Below are positions 15,401-28,108 of a DNA stretch of 64,000 nucleotides, in pieces (the first letter of the stretch is position 1; every line of letters begins with the position of its first letter). The DNA lies in assembly GCA_030770545.1 (NCBI GenBank), contig CM061109.1, positions 12,322,001 to 12,386,000 on the forward strand, read 5' to 3'. The DNA is from Macropodus opercularis (lineage: Eukaryota > Chordata > Actinopteri > Anabantiformes > Osphronemidae). The notes beneath the pieces are model-generated. The model did no database searches. It saw only the letters and a list, made by a program, of their open reading frames with translations, and was not told the origin of the DNA. A program made the position numbers and the translations under genes.

Positions 15401-18400
15401 TAGGATATGCTGTCCATGAAATTCAAAGTACACATGAACATAAAAGTCCTGAATTAGTTTCTTATCTTCCTGGGAAGTGATAAGATAATAACAAATAATA
15501 GGACTGGACTTGAGAACGAGAGCAAATAGAGAGAGACGCTACGTACTGCAGTTGAGCTCATCACTTCGATCACCACAGTCGTCGTCATGGTCACAGACGT
15601 AGCGCTGAGGAACGCACACCTCATTATGGCACTGAAACTGTCCTGTGTTGCAGTGGTTTGCTAAAGAACACACAGTGAAAACAAAACAGAAGCTGTGAAA
15701 AGCAGCTGGTAATGAAAACCTGCTAAGTTGGCTTAAATACTGGACTGGCATCTTACTGCAGTTCGCCTCATCAGAGCCGTCACGGCAGTCAAGTATGTGG
15801 TCACATCGCTGCGTCCTGTTGTAGCAGGCCCCGTTAGCGCACCTCAGCTGGGAGCACTCAGGGTATTCTGAAAGATTAAATCATCATCAGGGCGACGCCA
15901 CGCATTCAGATCGGCCTGACAACTGTGGCCTTTTCAGCTCAGTAAACGGGAAGGATAAAAGATCCAAATTTAACGCCACCACCATAACAACAGCAGTTGC
16001 CACAGCATCCTTTATGCAATTGTGAGATTACCACAGTGTGTAGTGCCGTAAGTCTACCATGTCGGCACAATAATGGCATAGCAGCTGAACTTCAGCTTGA
16101 CTAATCCACCAAGGAATCTGCAATCAACCTCTGACAACAAGAAGCATATTGTGGCCCATTCTGTCAGTCAGCGAGACTCTTAATCTTAACAAATTGATTA
16201 AAATGCCACAGGAACCTGAGATAAAAAAGAAGGAAACCACCCTGGAGAAGACTTACGGCAGTTTCTCTCATCAGAACCATCTGAGCAGTCTGCCAGATGG
16301 TCACATCGGTATTCTCCTGGGATGCATGCCCCGTTACTGCAGCTGAACTGACCGCTGGTGCATGTCCTTCCAGCTGGGGACACGTCAGATGAGTGAGCAC
16401 CCAAGAGTTAGACACACATTCAGAAGTTCAAGACAGAGATCTCTTCACTGTCATTTGAATTTGATGTACTTATGTAAATAAATAAATATTTAGGAAATTT
16501 AAAGTATGAAAGTATAAAACATTTAACTGCTTTGCTATGTCACCTAGATGTAGATGTTTTATTCTATAACGTTGCAGAAATGTACTTACGACAGTGTTGC
16601 CTCTCATCAGAACCATCCTCACAGTCCTCCTCATCATCGCACACCCACACATCTGGAATACACTCGCCATCACTCAAGCACTGGAAATGACTGTTACCAC
16701 ATGTTACCTGAGCTGTGGGACACACACAAAACCGTTTATTGTTTATAGCTAAATAAAACACACAGGTATTTTAGAATATTTGTGATTATTTATACTTATA
16801 TAATTAAAAACTGGAATGCAATCATAGGTGACAGGTGTCCTCAGTGAACAAGTGCACTATACATACCAACACTCTCATGCACAGTTTATTTATTAGACGG
16901 TGTAATATGAAGAGTAACTCACGACAGTCGCGTTCATCGGAGTCATCTACGCAGTCTGACGTCCCATCACAGTGCCAGCCAGCTGGTATACATCGGCCCG
17001 TTCCGCAGCGAAACTGTCCCACTTCACACCCTACACACAATTACAATGTGTCATTATTCGTTGCTTGTGTTTAAGTGTTTTTCTGACATAATTATTAGAA
17101 TAGTGGGTCCTTTCTTTAAGCCTTGGAGAGCACCATGCCAGCCAGCCTCCAACGGTTACTCAACTACCATCGCATTCATCCTGAGCTTCCTTTTGATGTT
17201 CACACTGAGTGGCATCGGTCGAGATAAGGTAGCACGGCTCTACCTTCCCTGACATTTTCCAGGAGAGACTGATTCGGGCAGCATAGCTCGGTCGCAGAGC
17301 ACTCCATCAGACCCATCCAAATAGGAATGCGTGCTTCTGATTGTCTCTATGACAGCCTGACTTATGGAGCACGCTGTTTCTGTCCGGTCTGAAATGTAAC
17401 TGAGAAAAATAGTGGTACTGGCTGGTACCACAAGAATTTCCACACAAATTCTTCACAGGAAGAGCTGTGAGGTGGTGATTGGTGGTGCAGGCTTATCAAT
17501 CTCTGCTGGCTAATCCAGCATTTTGAACAAAAATCTTCCTTTATGATCAAATAGCTCTGTGAAAATATAACAACAACCTACAACAATGTCTAGATAAAAT
17601 ACCTTTGTAATGCGTTCAGATAACATAGCCAGATGCATATCGTAACTCTTTCACCAGCTACTCAGGAAGTAAAACCCTTTCTCTTCTCGCTCAGTTTGTC
17701 AGAGATAAAGTTCTTTGCATCTGCTCAAAGAGAATCTTTGTTGCCAGGCAGTGATCGTATAGGATAGAGCATCATCTGTACTACGGCAAAAGAGTACGTA
17801 CAGTACGACATAAAACGCTGATTTGAGTAAAAAAAAAGCTCTAAAAACATTGCGTAATAGTAAAAATGGTCTAAAATGGATACAAAGATATTTAGAGACA
17901 TACGTTCAAATCTAGGTTGACAACTTAAAAGCACGTAAGGAGAGACCAGTCTGCTGGAAGCTTTCAAATGCAGCCAGTGTTTCCTTACTTCTGGGAAAGG
18001 TGACAGATACACTGAAGCTGAACCTTTCACCAGCACCACACAGTTTCACGGATCTTTTTCCAGTCTTGTCTTACGTAAATGTTGCATGTCAGTAAATATT
18101 AGCTGACGCTGTAGTGGCTCGGTACTGTTGGAGTATGTTTAGTCTGAGTCTTAATACATCATTAGAGATGTCTTAGTTGGGTGATTTTGCCTAATTTGAT
18201 GTTTTCCTTTCCTTTCTTTTCGCCTTTGTCTTTTCTAATTAGCAACTTAAACCCACAGCAGGAGAGCGCACCACACTAGCCACGCAGGAAGACAAGGGCG
18301 CCCTACTATTGCCCAACAAAGAAGAGCAGTTAAAGAATTTTCATTAGAATGAATCCCGCCAAACGTCTTAAACCCCACTGTGAAATTACAATGGCACAAA

Positions 18401-20462
18401 AGAGGTGCTAGAAGGGATGCAAACTCATAACTGGAACTGTCACTCTTAAAACAGCTATTTTGGAGATGGACAGTAGAAATGCACAGCTATTTAAAAACAC
18501 CTGTCTACTACCACTGAAATCTCGCTTTCCTGTGAGGTGCGGCGGCTGAAAGATCTCTTCAAGTTTTTATCAATACCGTCTTGTTTTGGCCCAGGCCTCA
18601 GTGAATGTGTGTGCAGGAGAGTGGAGAGAACGGCTGCTGGCAGCATGAAATGCTGGACCTGTCCACGCTGTCACAGCGAAGTGCTGCTGCCTATTTCATA
18701 TGGAAATCAATGCAGCAGAATGCAGTCAATTGCCAAACAACTGACTTTGGCTCTTACTGCTACACACAAAACAGTGAAAAACTGAGGGGCTTTGGCAGGA
18801 GCATGGGAGCAAAAGGAAGGAATAAACAGACGGAGGGATAAAGGCCCAGGACTGAGGAATACTTTACATGATCTCTGCTACGTGCACTAACAAAAGCGTG
18901 AGTGAAGAATTTTTTCTATTTTCAGTGCGAATCTCAGCTCACCAACTTTCAATTAAAGGGTAAATTTCATCCATAGCGTTTGAAACCAACACTAAGGAAG
19001 CTACGTGTGGGGGGATTGTGCTGCCAATATACAGCCAAATTATTAGCTGACCTAACCAAAGCAGTACAGACAGTCAAAATACTGCATGAGATGTTGGGCT
19101 GTTTCGTATCTGTCATGTGAATAAAAACCTAATTTGTAACACTATTAAAGTTCTTATGTTACACTTTGGACTTCTCTGACCAAGGCCAATGATTAATGTA
19201 GAAAGTAACACAGTTCACTGACAAATTATGTCTGGATCAGCAAAAAATGGCAAAAGAAAGTTAAAAAACCAGCAGCATTAAATCCCCTCAGACTGTCTCA
19301 TTAGGTATTAATGCCAGAGTAAGCGGTCTGCAGCAGAATCCAGGCTGTGGATGGATAATGTGTTACAAAGGGTGTAACACATTTACTGTATTTACTGGGA
19401 TGTAGTGATTTTAGTCAATGATTTTCTATCCTTAAGGAGTCATCAGCAAATTTTAGCCGCAAGCCTTGTGTCTGCTGTGATGTAAAGGAAATGCCAAGTA
19501 CTTTTTTCTTTTTAGAGGCCACAGCCTGAGGGTCAACCAGGTTGTACTGCCTCTTGAACATGTGTATCTCATAGCAAAATAAGAAGTGTTGCTCTAGACT
19601 CCAACTCAGTTTCCTAACTCCAAACTGCTCCTTAGGTAGAAATAGTTCTATTCTGCAGCAGCTGCAGCGTAATTAGTTGCTTGATTCACACTAAGGAGCT
19701 TATATACTAAGGGTTGAGCAAAAAGAAAGCAGATTACAATCTGCGAACCAGGGTCTAGCTGTGCTACAAACACAGGAGACAAACACAACACTGTCATGCA
19801 TTAACAGCAGTATCTGAGCATTCTGTCGCACGTTGGAAAACAAAGTTCCTCCTTCAGCTGTAATCAAGCGTGAGTCAGTGGGTTGCAGCGTAAAATCTGA
19901 TCCACTGAATGAGATTTGTACCAGTAGCTCTCAGTCCTCGCAGATTGTAAGTCACATGCTCTTTTCTGTTACCTAGCAACAGCAAAGCTCAGGCAAAAGT
20001 TCCTCAAGAGAACTTCCAATCTGTCTAAGGAAGGCTTTGTGCTCAACCTTTAAAGTAATACCATGTGGTAAATGTTCACCTTTAGAGACAGATTTACTTT
20101 ACCTAGTGGCTGCATCAAAATCACTGGAAGACACTGGGAAGAGAAGCTTCAAGAATTACCAGCAAGGTTTAGTTCCTTGCTGACTTATCCTTGTCAATTC
20201 TCTTTAAAAGTTAAAATGTATTTAACAAATGCTTCTTTAAAAAGGACTAAAACGAGAACGTAAGAATCAGCACAATAAATGGTTTGTTATGACTGAGCAA
20301 CAAGTGCAGCGGCTGAATCACCAGTGGCACAACAGCCCTGCAGTCCCTCAATGAATCACCAAGTAAAAAGCATTAGAAAACAGAAAATTTACCTTGAGAG
20401 TGGCTCCATCTGACGCTGAACATGAAGACGAGAACGAGTTTAAGTAGCAGTGCTCCCCACAT
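1..20462 (-). CDS. lrp2: LDL receptor-related protein 2 (megalin), N-terminal half, partial
   Basis: Giant endocytic receptor of absorptive epithelia that binds many ligands and vitamin carriers at the apical membrane. The start at 20462 is chosen because it opens a signal peptide ([17 protein letters not shown]...). An in-frame ATG at 20735 would bury that peptide. Exon 1 is 20393-20462 and the next coding exon is 16923-17030. Domains in order are 7 LDLa repeats, 2 EGF, two YWTD propellers each followed by an EGF, 8 LDLa repeats, 2 EGF, then further YWTD propellers separated by EGFs to the left edge. The 7-then-8 LDLa layout and the block-by-block match are those of LRP2, not LRP1, and the neighbouring bbs5 agrees. 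About 38 exons are visible, all open and splice-consistent. They correspond to roughly the first half of the family's ~4,650 residues. The rest, with the membrane segment and tail, lies left of the window. Teleosts can carry lrp2a and lrp2b; position favours lrp2a but is not proof. Confidence 0.96.
7074..8956 (-). other. lrp2: lrp2 EGF and LDLa cluster II (eight repeats)
   Basis: Exon 8675-8956 carries an EGF-like module and the first LDLa. Exon 8320-8559 carries two LDLa, 8062-8181 one, 7552-7668 one, and 7074-7454 three. The total of eight matches the second cluster of mammalian megalin. The first cluster uses one exon per repeat, whereas here repeats are fused onto shared exons. The last repeat ends ADESPLC, as in the mammalian protein, before the EGF pair further left. 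Confidence 0.92.
9048..14532 (-). other. lrp2: lrp2 EGF pair and YWTD beta-propellers 1 and 2
   Basis: Two EGF modules (14413-14532 and 14130-14258) lead into the first propeller on exons 13521-13690, 12296-12519, 11693-11899 and 11387-11589. One EGF follows on 11139-11279, then the second propeller on 10809-11012, 10105-10297, 9674-9799, 9393-9523 and 9048-9185. YWTD-type blades read as FFSD, YWVD, YYTD, YWTD and YFTD. In this family the propellers drive acid-dependent ligand release in endosomes. The 1 kb intron 12520-13520 was checked for a missed blade exon. None is needed, because the protein is continuous across it. Confidence 0.9.
14616..17030 (-). other. lrp2: lrp2 LDLa cluster I (seven repeats)
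   Basis: Seven ligand-binding LDLa repeats, each on its own exon: 16923-17030, 16590-16712, 16257-16373, 15757-15867, 15547-15660, 15293-15409 and 14616-14759. Each shows six cysteines and the calcium-binding C-D-G/H...D-C-x-D-x-S/A-D-E core, for example [16 protein letters not shown] in the first repeat. Exon 1 ends after one base of a codon, and the first LDLa exon completes it as Gly-Cys-Glu. The repeats on 15757-15867 and 15293-15409 have substitutions around the acidic core ([18 protein letters not shown]) that keep the calcium ligands. Introns between repeats are mostly 100-550 bases and hold nothing I recognise. Confidence 0.93.
17031..20392 (-). other. lrp2 intron 1, no recognisable gene
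   Basis: This 3.4 kb intron separates the signal-peptide exon from the first LDLa exon and is the longest non-coding stretch in the lrp2 part of the window. Short ORFs on both strands have no family resemblance and no splice support. I see no transposon ends, RNA gene or long simple repeat. Large first introns often hold enhancers, but nothing here shows that directly. Confidence 0.6.
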
Positions 20463-21221
20463 TCTGGCTGGTCCGTCCAGCTCCGCTGTGCAGATGGACG
20501 AGCAGCAGGGACTGGAGCTGGGATGCTGTTGCTTTCCTCTGGTCTGTCTTTCTTGGCCCGCTGGTTGATGAAAAGGGGGCGTGCACAAAGGCCAGGGCAG
20601 CCGCTCCCCCAGCCCAGCCCCGGCCCTGCGGATAAATCCCCGCAGCCCTGGAATCTGCATAACGCCAAGCGGGTCCGACGGGTCCCCTAGTGCCGATGAG
20701 CGCACACAGCGGGCGAGAAAGTCATGATTAAACATGTTTAAAACTACAAAAAGCTTAACTTAAATACAGCGTTTTATACATGTGTTATGTACGTATATAT
20801 TGTCATTCTAAGAGGGGGGTATATATTTAATTAATGCGCACTATTGGTTGAATTGCCACGAGCTGCCATAGTGATAAAAACTCGCATAATAAAATGAAAA
20901 TTACAAAAACAGCCGCTGCATAAAAACCCAAAGGGAGTAAGTAAGTAAGACTTTATTTAAGTGCAGCCCGGTTTGAACAATGCAAGGAAACTTGTTCCGT
21001 CTGGTGTAACGTACGGTCCGCGCGTTCACGTTGGATGACGATAAATCCAACAGCGCCACCCAGCGGCCGCGCGACGGCCTCTGCGTTTCACGTGCCGCTG
21101 CTGCCCGGCGGACCACGGTTGCTAGTAGCGACCGAGCAACTGAAAGTTTGCAATAAGGCCGGTTTAAAAGCAAAACAAGGCGAACTGTGCGACGGGTTTA
21201 TGGACTTTGGTTGTGTTCAAC
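20463..21221. promoter_or_regulatory. Head-to-head lrp2/ccdc89 promoter region with X-box-like motif
   Basis: 759 bases separate the start codons of lrp2 (leftward) and ccdc89 (rightward). The stretch 21000-21130 is CpG-rich (CCGCGCGACGG, CCCGGCGG), as expected of a CpG promoter. At 21118-21132 the imperfect palindrome GTTGCTAGTAGCGAC resembles an RFX X-box (GTTGCY, short spacer, RGYAAC) with one mismatch per half. It lies about 90 bases before the ccdc89 ATG. The motifs are visible; promoter function is inferred. Confidence 0.55.
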
Positions 21222-23177
21222 ATGGCAGCGCCACAAAGAAAAGCAACGAACCTCGTGAAGGTGGAAGACAACACAGCAGGGGTCCGTCAGAAACGTTGAA
21301 TCTGAGTCGCTGATAAATATATGGTGTTTAGCGAGAACGCATGGTGCAAGCTAGCGTTAGCTGTTAGCACGAGTGTCTAATCTATCTGCCTTCTGTTGCA
21401 TAGTAGTTTATTACCCACAAATCGTATGTTTGTACGTCTTAACATAACGGTGAAGTAATAGAAAAGTGAATTATTCGTCAGTTTAGCTTTAAATGACAAG
21501 GAGGCCTTATCTTTGACAGGGAGCAGCATCAACTTTTAAAGGTTACAGATCACAAATAAAGCTCAATCAATAAAGTTGCTGCGTTAAAAACAGAGACATG
21601 AAGCAATCAAGCTGTGCAATACAATAAACAAGTGCATGTTCTCTTGTTTTCAGCCCGTGGACATTATTCAGAGTTCCCTGGAGAAATGTTTAAGCTTTTC
21701 TCCAGAAGATACGACAAAGATGCTGCGAGCCAGGATCAGTGAGCAGTCGAGTTTGATTAGCATACTGAAACAGAGATCAGACGATCTGCTTGTGAGATGT
21801 CAAGGCCTGCAAAAAATGAATTCAGAGCTGGAGGACAGACTGACAGACGGCCAAGAAGAACTGGATGAACAAAGAAAAAAAGCTGAGTTATTAGAGAAAA
21901 GATTTATGGATTTAGCTGAAAACAATCAGGCAATTATTGCTTTCATGGAGGAGTACAAAAATCTGAATGCCCAGTTAAAGGTGGAAAACAGACAGCTGCA
22001 GGCAGAAAATAACTCTCTTTTCTGTCAGAAATTACAAGATAAGGAAGCAGTTGCTCAAAACCTAATGCAAGAAATCCAACAGCTGACAGATAAGTACACA
22101 AGTACAGAAATTAAATACAGGTAAGAGCAAGGATCACTAACGGGTATATGATCAGTGTGAGTGTCAAAACCTGTCAACAAATGTGTTCATTGAGAGGATC
22201 TGCACCTTTTCTACACTACTAAATGAAAACTAATGATTTGAAGACATCATTGCAATGTTTATTTAATTGTTATTTATATTTACTTTTTAACTTCTACAAA
22301 GAGTTTTGAACGTGCTTTGTTTAAGGAAAAAATTGGCTGGCTACCAGGCAAATCTCTTGGAACAAGCAGCTCAGCATCAAGCTACAGAGACGTCCTTACT
22401 CAATCGACTGCAGCAAGCTCAGCAGGAGCAGAGAGATGCTGTAGAGATGTGCAAAGGTCAGTAATTAATGTTTAGATCTTTGTGTTTTCCAAAAAAAAAC
22501 AAAACAAAAAAAAGACGCTCAGTTAGAAACATGGATTTTTTTCCATGATCAGAGCTGAAGCTTAAACTACAAAATGCTGAAGAGTATTCGTTAAGGGAGA
22601 TCAGCATGAGAGAAAGTATAACAAGCCTCACCAAAGAGAAAGACAAGTTATTGTCTCTGTCAGTGGAAAGAGGGATAAAAATACAGGTATGTGGAAAAAA
22701 AGTAACTTCCTGTAAGGTTATTACTTCCTGTAATGACGTTTTTCTTAACTACAGGAGAAGCAAGAGGAAATCCAACAACTGGAAAAAAAACTGGAAGAAG
22801 AAAAAAATGCCAGGGTCAAAGCAGAGGAAAGGTAAATCTGACATCTACACAAGTCATTGCATCAACAATAGTAAGCAATGTGCTCAGTTGTCTTTAATGT
22901 CACTTCAGATTTCAACACAAAGCAGAAGTTGTTAATGCAGATGTCAAAGTGAAGTCTCTCCAGTCTGATCTTGATGAATCCATAAGAAAATATAAGGAGC
23001 TAATGAAGGTTTGCTGAAATCTGCTCAAATTTGTAAGTCACAGTGACCCATATAAAGCTTAACGTGGATTCTTCTCAAATTAATTTACAGGATTTCGAAG
23101 CTCTCAAAAGTCACAGCGCCAGTCTCCTTAAACAGGAAAGGGAGTTAAATGCAAAACTTCGACATATGGTTGGCTAA
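21222..23177 (+). CDS. ccdc89: Coiled-coil domain-containing protein 89
   Basis: Seven coding exons: 21222-21260, 21654-22120, 22326-22456, 22553-22686, 22755-22831, 22909-23008 and 23091-23177. They give about 344 residues, against about 374 in human CCDC89. The protein is almost entirely a Glu/Lys/Gln-rich coiled coil. Diagnostic matches are LRARISEQSSLISILKQRS near the N-terminus, the LEKRFMDLAENN segment, and the C-terminus KQERELNAKLRHM. The human family member is known as a HEY1/BOIP interactor with testis expression. A ciliary or flagellar role is my inference. The end of the first exon is uncertain: AAG|GTGGAA at 21260 was chosen, but a second in-frame donor lies about 20 bases on. 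The gene faces lrp2 head to head and ends tail to tail with atp5f1b. Mammalian CCDC89 is, as I recall, intronless, so this structure is notable. Confidence 0.88.
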
Positions 23178-23195
23178 GCATGTAATGTTGATTCT

Positions 23196-23201
23196 AATAA
23201 A
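23196..23201 (+). terminator. ccdc89 polyadenylation signal
   Basis: AATAAA 19 bases after the ccdc89 stop codon. It implies a very short 3' UTR and leaves under 100 bases before the atp5f1b polyadenylation signal on the other strand. Confidence 0.6.
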
Positions 23202-23283
23202 TACTTTCTACTAAAGATGCAAATTCATTGACACTGCAGAACATATATCAGAACACGTTTTATATCACAAAGTCATTTTTAAT

Positions 23284-23289
23284 TTTATT
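23284..23289 (-). terminator. atp5f1b polyadenylation signal
   Basis: TTTATT on the plus strand reads AATAAA on the minus strand, about 130 bases past the atp5f1b stop codon. This is the usual distance for a short 3' UTR. Confidence 0.6.
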
Positions 23290-23419
23290 GTCACCTTTAC
23301 AGCAGGATGGAACAACACAGCATACTCAGTATAACATGTTAAGTTCTTTGAATAGAAATTCTACTGTACAAATGTTTTTCTCAAAACTTTCTTTGCTTGA
23401 AGACACTGTCTTAAATCAC

Positions 23420-26106
<2,687 letters not shown>

Positions 26107-26150
26107 GGCTGAAGGTGAAGCCTCACACGGCTAGACCGCGGCGACCGGTC

Positions 26151-26162
26151 TGAGCATGCGCA
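26151..26162 (-). promoter_or_regulatory. NRF1-type site at the atp5f1b promoter
   Basis: TGAGCATGCGCA matches the NRF1 consensus YGCGCAYGCGCR at 11 of 12 positions and sits about 45 bases upstream of the atp5f1b start codon, in a GC-rich stretch. NRF1 is a known activator of nuclear genes for oxidative phosphorylation. Use of this copy is inferred. Confidence 0.55.
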
Positions 26163-28108
26163 CTGCGTTGCGTTTTATCCCGTCCCTGGCAGACAGGGGG
26201 CAGCACAAACCAGGGCGCTCAGCTGATCGAAAGCTTTAGAGACGTCAAAAAAGTCAGGTAAACGTGCAGAATACAAACTACACAATGTACCCTGGGTTAA
26301 ACGCGCATGAACATCAGAACTTTGTTAAAAAAGTTAATCTATTATTTTCTTGGAACTGATGCTGATTTCACGTTTGTTTGCGCTTGGATTTAGTGTTGAG
26401 TAATATGCTATAATACGTGTAACCACAGATCTAAGGTTATACTGATATTAAAGTGTAAAATCACACTCTCAGCTGCTAAATAATCTTCAGTTCTTCCTAT
26501 AAGTAATGTATATAGTAATGTCTCCTTTGCCCTAATTTGAGCATAGAGGCTTGACTCACCCAGTCTGCTGCATAAAGTTGAAGAAGTGAAGGGCTGGTCG
26601 TCAGAGGTTTCTGAGGCTGGTTACAACTCATTGTTTTGTATAGTAGCACAGATGAGGATGACCAGTCATTTACAGTTACAGTTATCAAAAATATGTATTT
26701 GTCCATCACTTAACAGCGTTTCATCCGGTCAGTGCTGAACGTGACTGATGAACAGTTTGACTTTCTGTCATTTTCACAACTTACAAATGTTGCTTGAGTT
26801 TATAGGAGCACAACAAATGGTCATTTATCATAAAGCAAAGCAGCAAGGTGAATTTTACAGAGCCAACACTTAAAGCAGCATTCCTTTGTGTCAGAAAGTC
26901 TCCTCTAATTACTTCTTGCCTGAAGCTTTGAATTACAAGTCTCCAAAAATCTCCATGAATCTCCAGCCAGTCTGCACAGGACCAGGCCTATCTTTAAACA
27001 AAACCAGGAGCATGTTGAAAGGTTATCTCTGCTAGCAAATGGTCAGATGGTCATCACTTCGGGCCTGGGAGGTGAATTACCACCTTCAGCTTTCAGTAAA
27101 TCATCTTTTGAAGGATATACTACATGAAACCTGCCTTCTGAGAGATACACTCTTGTGATAGGATGACTAACGTGAAGAAGTCACACAAACTAACAGAAGA
27201 TAGATGTTCTCTAAACGTGGGGCACTGAACTGTGTGGGCCTTGTTTCTCATTCTTCACACTAACAAGCTGAAGAGTTATTGTCCATATTAACCATTTTCC
27301 TAACAACTTGACACTAGCGTTACAATTTTATAATGAATGTGGAAGATTTTAGCCTCTTTTACCCTTTACCCTTAGGCATGTGTGTCATGGTCATTCCAAA
27401 ATCCAAGACAGAGACCAAAGGTGCACAGGCCTTTGCCATTAGGACCTCTAAATTATAAAACATCATGCCTGTGGAATTTATCTTAGCATGAGTTTTAGCT
27501 GAACCTCCTCTGACCTCCTCTTATTTGCTAATAGTGCTATTGTCTGTGCGAATACAAATACTGAGATTCAAGCAAACATGTCTGATACAATCTCCTTGTT
27601 CATGGACTTTAATATGATTGAAATTTGTGTGATATATCACCAAACATTAATTCCTCTGGTGGTTAATATGTTTCTATAACCTCTAAATATAAAAAAGGGA
27701 AAGTTGATGGGGTTTACCATATAAAAAAAGTTTGCACTTGACTGTACTTGTAGTTATCATAACAGCACATTCAGTAAGTACACACAACATAGCTTTACTT
27801 TTGCAAACCTATCCCCTTCCCCGAGGGCAGAACATGAGTCTTGGCAATGCTCCACGGGATCCGGTCCATTGGTGCCTCTTTATAAAGGAGGAGTGAGTGT
27901 CTCAGGGTGTCTCACTTTCTTCTGCTCAGAATGACTGACACTCCTGCAGCACCCGTGCATCAGTTCCATTTTTTTAAATAGTATAGTTTATCCTGCAGTC
28001 AAGCAGAGAAATGTATTGAATCCACTGATTGTGTGGACAAAGAGACAGCAGTAACTGATAGTAACTGATTGTTCTAAACTGCTGCTTTCATCTGCAGCTG
28101 GGATCAGG
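26163..28108. promoter_or_regulatory. atp5f1b to collagen XXVIII intergenic region with TATA and CCAAT motifs
   Basis: No gene is visible in this stretch, and short ORFs lack homology or splice support. Near its right end a TATA box (TATAAAGG, 27881-27888) is preceded by an inverted CCAAT box (ATTGG, about 27867-27871). Together they fit a focused promoter for the collagen gene with transcription starting near 27910. A non-coding first exon would then splice to an acceptor at about 28096 (TCTGCAG) just before the ATG. The rest, 26250-27860, is AT-rich with nothing I recognise. Confidence 0.55.

Noticed and set aside
18537..18841. Plus-strand ORFs in lrp2 intron 1
   Set aside because: Short, without homology or good splice sites, and consistent with chance open frames.
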